A program made the translations under genes and the position numbers. The notes beneath the pieces are model-generated. The model saw only the letters and a program-made list of their open reading frames with translations, did not search any database and was not told the DNA's origin. DNA of 64,000 bases from the NCBI GenBank assembly GCA_037783545.1, contig JBBELK010000946.1, forward strand, positions 165,135-229,134, written 5' to 3'. Source of the stretch: Henricia sp. BOLD:AAB3569 (taxonomy: Eukaryota > Echinodermata > Asteroidea > Spinulosida > Echinasteridae). Positions 1 through 10,796 of this stretch are shown in pieces (positions within the stretch are counted from its first letter, which is position 1; every line of letters begins with the position of its first letter).

Positions 1-124
1 GGCCTATGTTTCAACTACAAGTATGTACAATCCTTAGATCCTTTAAGATACAAACATGAACGCAAACCTTCGGTTTCGACCTCAACTTTGTGAGGGAATA
101 CTCTTAAACTCCAAGCAACAGAGG

Positions 125-330
125 GCACTGTTTTTCGCTTCCAGGGCACGGCGGTGTTCTGATTGAGCACCTTGGATGGTAGTCACACTGTCTGGCCGAG
201 TCATGACAGTAGAGGGTACTGTTTATCACTTCCAGGGCACCGCTGTGTTCTGATTGAACACCTCGGATGGTATTATGTCTAGGAGGTATTCACGCTGTCT
301 GGTTGCGACTGAGTCATGACAGTAGAGGGC
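125..330 (-). repeat. Two degenerate copies of the GATAD2 terminal coding segment in the 3' flank
   Basis: Copy 2 (about 226-312) reads RQREYLLDIIP...TAVPWK followed by TGA. Copy 3 (about 132-204) has lost about 23 bp of the motif and the normal stop. Offsets from the functional exon are 113 and then 90 bp. They lie beyond the TAA, so they would be 3' UTR or intergenic. No acceptor like that of the real exon is seen before them. Confidence 0.8.
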
Positions 331-335
331 GCTGT

Positions 336-467
336 TTATCGCTTCCAGGGCACCGCCGTGTTCTGATTGAGCACCTTAGATGGTATCATGTCTAGGAGGT
401 ATTCACGCTGTCGGGCTGCGGCTGAGTGATGGCTACCGCTGATCTGGTTCTTACTAACCATTTGGAT
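336..467 (-). CDS. GATAD2: GATAD2 terminal coding exon
   Basis: 132 nt from the acceptor TTGTTTGTTTCAG to the TAA at 338-336. It encodes IQMVSKNQISGSHHSAA, then ARQREYLLDMIP and ends TAVPWKR. The RQREYLLDMIP block and a closing WK match the vertebrate p66 C-terminus as I remember it, which fixes the end of the gene. Further degenerate copies of the same segment lie just downstream. Confidence 0.9.
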   Translation of the reverse strand: MQMVSKNQISGSHHSAAARQREYLLDMIPSKVLNQNTAVPWKR

Positions 468-3400
468 CTGAAACAAACAAGGGCATTGGTTAAACACTCG
501 TCATATATAGGGGTGTGCATTAAGGCTGCATTCGAGCGTGTACTCATGTTAACATGAGCATACTCCTGCGCATGCGAACGGCAAGAATAACGACACTCGG
601 GTCAGTGAGAGTATACTCAGTGTGCTCTTACTCCTGACGAGTGTCATGTGATTTGTATGAAGATGGCGGAATATGGGTGGATTTTGGGGTCAACTCAATA
701 ACCGAAACAACAACTCACTAATGCCGCCCTCAGTCGACCTTGCGATGACGCAGAACAGGCGGCGACTGCCTTTTTATGTTAATTAGGGTTAAACACCAAG
801 CTGCACGTGAGCTACGCCTGTCAGCAACAAAATCATTTGGCAATTGTTTTGCGACCCGAGTGTAGTTCCGACGGCATTATGACAACCAGCATCAGGTGGC
901 GCTGAAAAAAAATTCAACAATCGCAAAAGTTTAACATGCCGATTGTCACAGCCAAGTTCTATGGAGGATGCGCGCGTCACAGGCGCATAGCACGCGCAAC
1001 CTAAATTCTTTAGCCAATCAGCGTGCAGAAAAATCACGCCATCGTGCGTGACATGAGCATAGTTGCGATTATTTGGAACGAAACGACAAACTGAAAATTA
1101 TAAAATACTTTCTGCCCAAGTTAATTCTGTGATTTTCAGCTCGTCTTTTTACCCCAATGCATAGTTCCGACCTGTTAATCAACCAAATCCGCCGACCAAT
1201 CACAACAGAGCTAGCAGATATCACTCACATAGGTCAAAGTGCACTGTCTCACAACAACATCACGCGATGTTCTGCCCCATACAATTTGTACAGTGTTGTA
1301 TGCGATAATCTGGGTGAATTTTTGGTTTCAAGGCCGGTCGTTTCGTTGCTCAAAGGTACGAAAGCACGTATGTCATGATATGACATCCCTGTATTACTGG
1401 CCCTTTACTCGGTGTGTTTCTAAGATAACTGTCGACCCTGAAACATGAATACCTTTGAGTTTTCTCCAATGAATCTGTGCTTTCCGTTGAAAGTCCCATT
1501 GCTTTGTGCGTTGTGTGTCGCCATTTTGATGATAGCGTGTGAGCCATAGCAACAATATCCAAGGGGGCGGAGTTAACTGGGCAATATTCGGAATTATATA
1601 CCTCATGCGTAGATTCCAGTCATCTGATTGGTTAAAAGTGGGGGCATTGAATCGGCTAGACCCGGCGCGTATATGCCCACCAGTCAATAGTCTTTGCCAT
1701 GCCCCGGGCATAGTCATTTAGCGGGTTCCGGACGCACGCATTACATGTGTTAGCATAGCTATAGCTGTGCACCAACTATGCAGCTGTGCGCTTCACGTAA
1801 ACATTCATCAGGACGGTAATGGCGGAATCTCGACGTCATTTTGTCGTCTGTCGTAGATGATGAAGTCCTTAAGAAAGTAAGAGAAGTGGCCTACAGTGAA
1901 AACTGTGTCAGGTGAAATGTGCTACTAAAGTGCCAGGTGATTATGCTACAATGTTTGCTGTAAATATACAACTTTTCCGCCGTAGACCAGCTTCCGAAAT
2001 CGAAACGCGAAGGACCACTGTCATGACTATATATGATGTCTCGTTACTTTTAACCAACCAGATGACAAAAATCTACACATTCGGTATATAAAACAAATAT
2101 TGACTGCTGTTTATTCGGGTCATGGTTAAGATTATAGGCCCTCGGTGATCTCGAAGCCATGACTATGCCCCTCGGCTTCCGCCTCGGGGCATAGTCATGG
2201 CTTCGAGATCACCTTGGGCCTATAATCTTAACCATGCCCCTCATTGCAGTCAATATTTGTATACTATGCATTTCCCTCCACACCACTTTTTTTCTTCTCA
2301 AAGCGACGCGTGTCACATTTTTTAGCGAAAAGGCTCTTACCTGGGTTGTTGGAACTCTGTACGTGAAAGCCTGACCCGAGTTCTTCATTCCGCTAACTGG
2401 CGGGATGTAGGTATAGGTGACGGGTTGGACGACTCGTTGCGAGTTGGGTGCAGGGTTGAGCACTGTGCGCTGTTGGTGGGGTACGGGGTTCATAACCCGT
2501 TGTCGAATTGGTTGGGAAAACTGCTGATGCTGCTGTTGCTGCTGGTGCTGGAGTGGGGTGATTTGATGGAGCTGCCTGGACGGTTGTTGGCTCTGTCAAA
2601 GTGCAGCACAGATGGAATGTTATATACAAATGAATCTTTCTATAAAAACGAGAGCCTGATATTTTGATGCATTAGCCTTTTACATAAATAATAATGATTA
2701 GATTTGTATAGCGCACATATCCACCCTGCAGGGTGCTCAAGGCGCTGTTACCATTATTACCGCTGCCATCAGGGAATCACCAGAACCATTTCGCTTCAAC
2801 TAGGTGGCTGCTGGTCAGGTGCACAACCCTATCAGCAGTTAGATTGTGGCATTCCCCTTAACAGCTTCCCATATATCGCTTGGGTTGTTGAGGCAACTGG
2901 GATTAAGTGCCTTGCCCAGGGACACAGACACGTTGGTCAAAGTGGGACTCGAACCAGTCCCGCTTCATACCCACTAGACCACACGCGCTCCCAATGTTTC
3001 ACACAAATAGCATCAGGTGTACCGACATACTTCACATGCACACTTAGTATTCACATGACCCGACTAAATTCTTACGTCGGGCAGGACAAAAGGAATCCTA
3101 ATTAATATTCATCCTGATGCAAGCAAAATCACATAACCAAAGTAAATTCTTCTGGCTATGTAATGTGACCGAGAGCATGTGGCATGTAGGGGAAAATGGC
3201 ATAAAGCAACCAGACAATGGAGTGCACCACGTAGCGATAATAGCATAGTATGTGACTTTCTAAACTGCACCTCCATTTGAAAGTGAAGGATTAGGTGCAG
3301 CAGCCACAGTGCAAAGGTTACACACAACAGGCTAATTCTGCAAGAACTCATGAATACTCGAGAGTACCGCTGGGCAAATATACTCTCCAACAAAAGAAAC

Positions 3401-6400
3401 TGTGCATGGTAAAAATTGCTGTATTTTTTCAAGAAGGTGGAAAATAAACACCAAATTCACAGACAATATTCTCTGACATTGTTAGAAAAAGGTTATGCAC
3501 TCAAAACCTGCTCATGGCATAGTGCAGGACTTAGGCATGCCTGGGTGTTGATTTCACAATAGGGGTCCTACAGGTTGTTATGTAACAGAATTCCATAAAG
3601 TCTCGTTAGCAAGCCGTATAAAAGGACTACCCAAAAGTCAAAATTATCTTTCATGCGCGTGTCATTGGCTCCATGAGGCGAAGATGCACAGCAGTGATTA
3701 ATGCACAAGGGGGACACACTCGATACTGACTTTGTGACTTCAATATTGGCAAGTCAGTTTTCAGCAACCTCTAAGAACACGAAGAACACATTTTGTACAT
3801 TTCAAGTTCGGTTAACCATTTGAAAGATTTCATGGACTTTCATTAACAGTTTATTCCAGCGAGTTATCTGCCATGGCTGAAAAAATACAGCAATTTTTAT
3901 CATGCACAGTTTCTTTTGTTGGAGAGTATAGCTTAATTAATCAATTAATCGCGAGTAGTAAACGGTACTCGGACTCGCGATTATCATTTTAAAACTAATT
4001 ACGCTATACTGTTAAACACAGTAACAGGCCTCTTTCCCAGCACACTTAAAAGGCGGTCTGTGCAGCTTAATTGTTTGTTGTGTACATGTATGTTCTGTGT
4101 TAGTCGACAAGGATGTTTTGAACTACAGACATGCGCTACTCGTGAATTTGCGATTACTCGCAAATCATTTGCGATTACTCGCAAATCATTTGCGATTAGA
4201 ACGTTTTTATTCACAGACCCAACGACTACACATCTCCACGTGTCATTGCCGCATAATACACAGTACTGCAGACCCCGGGTTCAATGAACTGTTTCATTAG
4301 GCTACTCGTGAATTCGCGATTAGGTGCAATTAATAACTACTATGTATGTCATGTATGTGACAGGCCTCATTCCACGGCAAGCTTAAAAGGCAGACACTGC
4401 TGATTTACCCGTTATGTACCGTATGCCGACCATTTCAATTCATTGTGTCCTTTGTATTTTGTGGGTTTTTTCCCTCCCCTTTTGATACTTTGCCAACTAC
4501 TCACGATTAATTGACTACTCGTGAGTAATTGCTGCAACTACTCGCAAGTACCAAAATCCACTACTAGCCCAGTGGTACTCGAGTAGTATCATGGCGAGTA
4601 TTTACACTATGAGCAACTAACAATGGAAATTGGGCACAAACCATTGTTATTAACAATGGTGTGTGCCCAATTTCCATTGTTAGTTGTTCATAGTGTTAAG
4701 TCTAAGAATTAATTAATCGTCCACCAGTATGTACAGTTCATATGTTTTGTATGACCATTTTAGGAGGGCTAATTTAACACTGACCTTGCTAGTGACACTG
4801 TGGATGACCGGGTTATGACCTTGCTGCATTCTCTGTTCAATCTCCTGTTCCTGTTGTAGGGCCTTAACGAAGGCCGTCTTCAATCTGTTAGTATGCTCTG
4901 CCTTGAGAGATTTCTTCTGATTGGAGACGATGCACGTCTCACACATGATGCCCTGCTTAGCATCCTGTTTCCAGATTGTAGTGAAGTCTGTCTTGCACTG
5001 GGCACAGCGGAAGGGATCAGTAAAACGCTGCGCTATCTTCCGTTTGGAATCCTTGTCTAGTTCAAGGATGGTGTTGACGACCTCCTCCAGACCGACCAGG
5101 ATTATGAACTCGTTGTTGGCTGCGCTGGGGAGGAAGTGGAGCTCTGGTGGGGGAGGTTTAGGCGGAGGGATCTGCAACAGCGTCTTCTCCAGCTGTTTGC
5201 GAAGTGCGAGCTTAGCGGCGGCTTGACGACTCGCTGCAGACTGGGTGTCGTTGGCTGGGCTTGACGTGATACGGGACTGCTGGTTAATAACATGAGTGCT
5301 GGCGACATGACCCGACGTCGTGCTGATGGTACCAGTGCCGCTGACTCGTATAATATGCGGGGCATTTTGCATTGCTTGTCCATGAGTGCCGCTCCGTGAA
5401 ACCATGACAAGAGGCGGCGGACCGCTTTGACTGGTCAACACCGAGCGGCCGACGGCCTGAAACTGAGGACCGCGTATTAACTGCGGCATCTGGATGATGC
5501 GACTGCCTGGTTTCTGTTGCTGCTGCTGCTGCTGCTGCAGTAGCTGCAGCTGTTTTAACTGCTGCAGATGCTGCTGTTGCTGCTGTTGTTGCTGCGTTGG
5601 CATCTGGATCTTGGTGCCTTGTGCGGTACGCATTAGCTGCGGTAACGTCGTGGTGACATTAGGGGTTGGGTTAACCTTCTGTAAAACAACGGCAGTACCG
5701 CTGGCATTCGTCGTTGTAGCGGTGGCGTTTTCCTTCTGCACCACCTGGACAGGTTGCAGCTGGCTTTGTCTGAGTTTCTTCAGCAGCAGCAACTTGCCTT
5801 CTTCCGTTCGTAACTCCTCTTGAAGGACTCGGATGGCCTTATCTCGTTGCGTCATCTCTTCATCAGATAGCTTGTTCAGCGGGTCGTCATCAGGTAAAGG
5901 AGTAAAAGGCCCAGTATCAATGGAACTTGCATCATCATCATCATCAGCCATTTCTACTGCCTCATCGTCCGATAAAACGATGACGTCTTCGTCTGGAGAT
6001 GATCTTGTTGGGTCTTTCTCTCTGTTAAAAAACCCAAATACACAGGTCCTGTATCAGTTCCTTTGACTACTTATCATATTCGCTGCTTAGTCAATGCATA
6101 GTTCCGAATTTTGCCCAGTTAACCCCGCCCCCTTGGATATTGTTGCTATGGCTCACACGCTATCGTCAAAATGGCAACACAACAACGCACAAAGCAATGG
6201 GACTTTCAACGGAAAGCACAGATTCATTGAAGAAAACTCAAAGGTATTCATGTTTCAGGGTCGACAGTTATCCTAGAACACACTGAGTAAAGGGCCAGTA
6301 ATACAGGGATGTGATATCATGACATACATGCTTTCGTACCTTTGAACGAAACGACCGGCCTTGAAACCAAAAATTCACCCGGATCATCGCATACAACACT

Positions 6401-9400
6401 GTACAAATTGTATGGGGCCGGCAAAACATATCGCATGATCATGTTGTTGTGAGACAGTGCACTTTGACCTATGTGGGTGACATCTGCTAGCTCTGTTGTG
6501 ATTGGTCAGCGGGTTCGGTTGATTGACAGGTCGGAACTATGCATTGGCTACTTGATGTCAACAAGACAGAGGACAGGTCATTAAGATCTTTGCTCTAAAA
6601 TGCTTTGTAAACTTTGTACGACAGTGTTGTTCGACAGCAATTAAGCATGCTTTGCTATTAATATTGCTAATCAGGGTTTTAATGACTCGAGTCCCGATTT
6701 TCACTAACTTGACTTGACTTGAGACTCGAACTCGTAATTTTTTTTACTTGTGTCTGCCAAAAGTGAAATTTAATTAAATTCTTGGTGATGTGCTGTATTG
6801 TAAAATGTCAAAATTTAGTCAAATTTTCTTTGTTCATTTTGAAAACTGTAGTTTTAAAAACAACGGATACAGTACATACATTTTAGCCGATGGTTTCTCC
6901 GTTGTCCCACTGTCTACCTCTTTGTTTGTGGCATCATGGTCCGCGTTTACCTGCTCCTCCTCTTTAGATATTGTCTCTTTGGGCTCGTTTAAATCACAAC
7001 CCGTCGGTGAAGTCTCTGCTCTATTATCTCCATTCTCTAAATCAGTTTTTGGTGTTTTGCTTGTTTCTTCATCAGTTCTTGTCGGGTCGTCTTCCTGCTG
7101 ACCTGAGGAGAGTTTCTCTTTGCTTGATACACACGAGTCCTCTTTGTTCAATTCCGATTGGCCATGATTAGTCGCACCTGTTGCGGATTTACAGGTGCCT
7201 AAGTCACTATCCTCTGTCGTTAGTCTTTGCGCGTCTTTCGGTAGTTCACTTGGAGATCCGGCATCCAAGTTTCTGGAATTATCTTTGTCTGGTTGACTTG
7301 TTTGATCAGTACCTACTCCTGAGGGTTTGTTTGTTACGCTTTCACTAATGTCCGCTGAGTCAATCTCCATATAATTCTCATCACCATTTGTGTTTAATGC
7401 ACTAGTATCCTTGGCTGACTTCCTTTCAGTCCCAATTGTAGAATCATTTGTCTGTTCTTGAGATGCCATTGGCTTGTTGGAAGGACTTCTGTCCATGGCA
7501 TCACATGATGCTTCGACGGATTCTACATTGCCGGAATCTGTGATGCCGGAATCTGTGATGCCGGAATCTGTGATGCCGGAATCTGTGATGCCGGAATCTG
7601 TGATGCCAGATTCAGTAACTCCGGATTCTGTAACGCCAGATTCTGAAATACCGGATCCTTTAACACCAGATTCTGAAATACCGGATCCTTTAACACCAGA
7701 TTCTGTAACGTCGGATCCTCTAATGACGGATTCTGTAATGCCGGATTCTGTGATGCCGGAATCTGTGATGCCGGAATCTGTGATGCCGGAATCTGTGATG
7801 CCGGAATCAGTAACTCTGGTTTCTGTGATGCCGGATTCAGTAACTCTGGTTTCTGTGATGCTGGATTCAGTAATTCCGGGATCTGTAATGTCAGATTCTG
7901 AAATACCGGATCCTTTAACGCCAGATTCTGCAATACCGGATCCTTTAACGCCAGATCCTGTAACGTCGGATCCTCTAATTACGGATTCTGTAACGCCCGA
8001 TTCCTTGGTACTGTTTACTAGAGGGGTATTATTCTCTAGCGCACCGTTGTTGGTATCCTGCAGTAAATGGTCCTCACTTCCGTCACCATTCGAGTCCCTG
8101 TTTGGTACAAGTGTTGCAGGGGTATCGTGGGATAGTTTTTCATCTGTCGTACCATCATGTAGTCTGCTGTCCTGATTTTCTGAGATTCGCGCCCTGTTGA
8201 AACAAAATATTTTAAAAAGTATAAAGTGACAAAATCTCAGTGCAAAATTCCTTGCAGCCATTCATATAAGGGTAATTCCCCAAATTAGGGGTCCAAAATG
8301 TTTGGTGTCCCAGTTACGTACGACACTCTCTGCTTCAAAAATCACCACTTACGACCACAAATTCTCAGTAATGGACTGTAGCCTGTGATTATAGGGAGCA
8401 GCATCATTCTCTTCAATATTTTGTTTTCTGATTCCTGAAAAAAAATTTAAAACACAAGACCATAAAGGCTTATAATTTGTTCCATGGTATTGAATAGGAG
8501 TTTGGTGTCCCGGGTTACCTACGCCAATGAGAATTGGCTGTAGAATGAGTTTGCATTAACCTAGGCGCCATATCTACACACAAACATTAAATTTGAGTGG
8601 CATTTGTTCAAATAAAAATAATTATTTTCTACTGGGAAACCACTTTCAATCATTAAAAACACTTGGAAATCTTAAAAAGCATGTCACACTTTTGGACCCC
8701 TAATTTTGGGAAATACCCATAAGAAAGCAACAAGCGTTTAATACTGTAGAGAATTTAAAAGAGCGTGTTCAGATTTTTCCAGAAAATTGATTTCGTTCTG
8801 ACCAAAGAATCATATAAAATACTTCCCCAAAATACTATCCATGGGAATTCGCAATCTCCAAATTGGCTGGTATATAATCATTGCACTGCTTTATGGAACG
8901 GATAAATTAGTTTACAAAACTTTGGTGGGTTTTTGACGATATTGTTGAAAATATATGGATTTGAGAGCATGAAATTTCAGAATGGTAATTAATGAGAAAA
9001 ATATGAAAAATTATATGGTATCAAAATCTCAACACCCATGGGAAAAATGGGGAGGGGGTTCAAAAATGTGATCCGGACACACTCCTTGAAATAGAACTAA
9101 ATCAGGAATTTAAGAAAAACCTGAGCTAAAACTTTAAAAATCCAACAACCTTTCACAGGGAACCCATCCATTCCAATGCTGTTCCAGCAATACCGCCCTC
9201 TTGTGGTTTTGAGATGCCAATTTATTTGGAATATTCAAATGGCCTCATGGTGGCGCTATTCGTGACCACCACAGCATGAAATTGGTCATGTCGCTAACCT
9301 TTGGCACATGCACATGAAGGCTACAGGGTACATGTACAATGTACACTTTACATACATGTACTAGTACATGTGCAAAGATGAATATACATGTAGATCTTTG

Positions 9401-10786
9401 TATATACTAATCCGACGAACGAAAACTGTGGTGTATCTCCAACGCGTTTACATGACGTCACAATAGACATACACCGCAGTAACAATGGAATAACCACAAG
9501 AGGGCGGGCTCACTAAATGTTAATTGGATTACACTATACATGTATTTAAAGGAGCGTGACCAGATCACATTTTTGACCCACCCGTTTTCCCCATGGGCTG
9601 TGAGATTTTGATACCACATCAAATGTCATATTTTTCTCGTTACCATTCTGAAATTTTGCGTTCCCAATCCGCATACTTTCAAGGATATTTGGTTTGTAAA
9701 CTAATTTATCTGGTTCCATAAAGCAGTGCAGTAACTACACCAACCTTTTTGCTTCCGTATCAAATGGAGATTGCAATTTTCCTGTTTTCTCTTCATGGAT
9801 AGTATTTTGGGGAGGTATTTTACACGTACAGTTAAAGTCAGAAGTATAAATATTTGTACCGGTACACCACTACCATCATCACCCAAAATGGTAAACAGGA
9901 CTAGACTACCCGAACCATTGCAAGGTGTACAAGCTATGTTTTAAGTACTGCATGCACGTGAGGAATTCCACAAAATCAAGAATTTAGTAAAGACTGTCAC
10001 AAAAATGGTGTAAGCACATTAATTTCAACACTTGGTTGCATACAGTTGTATTTATACTTCTAACTTCAACTGTACCGGTACATGATTGTTAGGTTAAAAC
10101 GAAATCCATTTTTCTTAACATGCTCCTTTAATGTAATCAAATGATCCTAATTAGTCTTTTAGTCAATTTTAAAGTTTGAAAATAGTTAAGAATACTGTCA
10201 AATTCTATTTTTGTTTGCTTGTTTGTTTTCTTGTATCTTTGTTAATTGGGTTGTCATTGTTTTGTTTCTAATTGCTAAACTTTTTATCAAATGTGATGTT
10301 TGCAGTTTCCCTCCATCACATCACAATTCAATGCCGATTTTGTAAGTTAAAGGAGCATGACCCCCCCCCCCCTCCCCCCCCATGGGTGTTGAGATTTTGT
10401 CATTTGTCATATTTTTCTCATTACCATTCTGAAATTTCGCACTCTCAATCTGTATAGTTTTATGGATATCATAAAAAAAACACCTATGTTTTGTAAACTA
10501 ATTGATGGGTCTTTCTATAAATTAGGGGTCAATTTTTGGTGTCCCCTGTTACATCTGACATCTTGTTTTTGTAAATTCAGGACACATTCTTTAAATTCTT
10601 TCCATCTCAAAGAGTGAATACATAAAGTACAATCCATTTTCTGGATAAATCTGAACACGCTCCTTTAAATAAAAAATTTAAAAGCTACCACAAAAAATGA
10701 ACCGACCTTTTTGATGTTTCTACTGCTTCATCATCATCTCGGTTCCACATCCGCTTCACTGGATGAACACGTGTCTCTTCCAACAT
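336..10786 (-). CDS. GATAD2: GATAD2 / p66 subunit of the NuRD complex (whole gene, 5 coding exons)
   Basis: Spliced CDS on the minus strand: 10786-10707, 8193-6880, 6021-4785, 2592-2341, 467-336. It is 1004 codons plus stop, and every junction keeps phase with AG/GT borders. Known role: p66 proteins link MBD2/3 to CHD4 in the nuclear NuRD complex. Seen here: a VIVLSDDE motif (about residues 480-487); the CR1 coiled coil around EELRTEEGKLLLLKKLRQSQ (about 522-555); two polyQ runs; the CR2 block SRQAAAKLALRKQLEKTLLQ with IPPPKPP and LPSAANNEF; a GATA-type zinc finger CAQC-X17-CETC (about 804-828); and the conserved tail RQREYLLDMIP ending VPWKR. It is longer than vertebrate p66 (about 600 residues) because of a 438-codon second coding exon of low complexity. 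The single gene is probably the pre-duplication orthologue of GATAD2A and GATAD2B. Homology is recognised by eye. Confidence 0.93.
515..715 (+). repeat. Dispersed repeat with actcatgttaacatgag core (copy 1)
   Basis: About 200 bp including gtactcatgttaacatgagc, acgacactcgggtcagtgagag and cctgacgagtgtcatgtgatttg. A reversed copy lies at 48466-48655 inside MAU2. It sits just upstream of the last exon of GATAD2. Confidence 0.7.
1155..1612 (+). mobile_element. CAATGCATAGTTCCGA terminal-inverted-repeat element, copy with degraded right end
   Basis: Same sequence as 46233-46676 and 6092-6546, about 450 bp without coding capacity. The left terminus is intact and the right terminus has diverged. A non-autonomous DNA transposon is the simplest reading. 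Confidence 0.75.
2119..2239. repeat. Near-perfect 120-bp hairpin
   Basis: Arms of about 53 nt (catggttaagattatagg ... catgactatgcccc) face each other around a 14-nt centre. It lies in the last intron of GATAD2. Confidence 0.85.
2341..2592 (-). CDS. GATAD2: GATAD2 fourth coding exon (Gln/Pro-rich linker)
   Basis: 252 nt (84 codons, phase 0 at both ends) between TGCACTTTGACAG and the donor GTAAGAGC. It encodes SQQPSRQLHQ, a Gln/His run, then VTYTYIPPVSG and ends YRVPTTQ. I recognise no domain. It is placed in the gene by phase, strand and position between the finger exon and the conserved terminal exon. Confidence 0.75.
2860..3000 (-). repeat. tRNA-headed SINE-like repeat
   Basis: The minus strand shows a box B-like ggttcgagtccc and a box A-like region after gtgtggtctagtgggtatga, plus the marker tgcccagggacaca. 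Similar pieces occur at 47085-47250. Confidence 0.55.
3930..4604. repeat. Cluster of tactcgcgatta / ttgcgattactcgcaaatca repeats
   Basis: Short degenerate tandem and inverted units of actactcgcgatt type in the GATAD2 intron. No coding signal. Confidence 0.6.
4604..4696. repeat. Palindrome acactatgagcaactaacaa ... ttgttagttgttcatagtgt
   Basis: A 93-bp hairpin with about 40-bp arms just downstream of the GATA-finger exon of GATAD2. One arm recurs at 58555-58630. Confidence 0.85.
4785..6021 (-). CDS. GATAD2: GATAD2 third coding exon: CR1 coiled coil, CR2 and GATA zinc finger
   Basis: 1237 nt from the acceptor TTTTTTAACAG to the donor GTCAGTG after ...HSVTSK. The exon starts in phase (A|GAG) with EKDPTRSSPDEDVIVLSDDE, then an acidic stretch, CR1 (MBD-binding coiled coil), two glutamine runs encoded by CAG/CAA, LIRG and PPPLVMVSR patches, CR2, and the C-X2-C-X17-C-X2-C finger followed by KALQQEQEIEQRMQQ. 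All four zinc-binding cysteines are present. Vertebrate genes spread this over several exons, so intron loss is possible. Confidence 0.95.
6092..6546 (-). mobile_element. CAATGCATAGTTCCGA terminal-inverted-repeat element (455 bp)
   Basis: The ends CAATGCATAGTTCCGA and tcggaactatgcattg are inverted repeats. The body matches the copies at 1155 and 46233. It lies in the GATAD2 intron between 6022 and 6879. No open frame of its own. Confidence 0.85.
6880..8193 (-). CDS. GATAD2: GATAD2 second coding exon, acidic and Ser/Thr-rich, with pentapeptide repeats
   Basis: 1314 nt between the acceptor TTGTTTCAACAG and the donor GTATGTAC. It is open throughout and in phase with both neighbours; the final AT plus the A of the next exon make Ile. 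The product is rich in Asp, Glu, Ser and Thr with no globular motif, so it is probably disordered. About half is a degenerate five-residue repeat of the GITDS/GITES type. I know of no vertebrate p66 counterpart to this long segment. A methionine at 8261 that extends the open frame upstream lies before the acceptor and is likely intronic. Confidence 0.8.
7525..7990 (-). repeat. 15-bp coding minisatellite (pentapeptide repeat GIT[DE]S) in GATAD2
   Basis: About 30 degenerate tandem units of 15 bp (plus-strand consensus gtgatgccggaatct) run through the exon without a frame break. Units read GITES, GITDS, GISES, GVKGS or DVTES. The multiple-of-three period keeps the frame. The long antisense open frame over the same stretch is a by-product of the repeat. 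Confidence 0.85.
8270..8718. mobile_element. Short element with inverted ends GGGTAATTCCCCAAATTAGG
   Basis: The left end gggtaattccccaaattagg and right end cctaattttgggaaataccc are inverted repeats of about 28 bp around 400 bp of AT-rich sequence. A MITE-like structure in the first GATAD2 coding intron. Confidence 0.75.
8754..9092 (-). mobile_element. TTAAAGGAGCGTGACC MITE, copy 1
   Basis: The family is recognised by ttaaaggagcgtgacc at one end, ggtcacgctcctttaa at the other, and the internal marker tttttctcattaccattctg. Other copies: 9545, 10347, 32367, 42853 and 58075. This copy is reversed. Confidence 0.8.
9545..10132 (+). mobile_element. TTAAAGGAGCGTGACC MITE, copy 2 (enlarged)
   Basis: Same ends as copy 1, but 588 bp, so it probably carries an internal insertion or is two copies fused. 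Confidence 0.75.
10347..10669 (+). mobile_element. TTAAAGGAGCGTGACC MITE, copy 3
   Basis: Begins ttaaaggagcatgacc and ends acacgctcctttaaat, just beside the first coding exon of GATAD2. Confidence 0.8.
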
Positions 10787-10796
10787 GTTGGATGGC
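10707..10796 (-). CDS. GATAD2: GATAD2 first coding exon (start codon at 10786)
   Basis: The exon begins after a pyrimidine-rich acceptor (TTTTTCTTATCATCCATTAG), carries 10 nt of 5' UTR, and starts at ATG 10786-10784. It encodes 26 residues ending VETSK plus two nucleotides, and a GTCGGT donor follows. The segment TRVHPVKRMWNRDDDEAVE resembles the vertebrate p66 N-terminus (TRSQKRALERD...). The trailing AG plus the first G of the next exon make an Arg codon, so the junction is in phase. The acceptor implies at least one upstream non-coding exon. Confidence 0.8.

Noticed and set aside
7474..8175. 233-codon plus-strand open frame of PESVM repeats
   Set aside because: Antisense shadow of the GATAD2 pentapeptide repeat; the minus strand has splice sites and phase that fit the gene.
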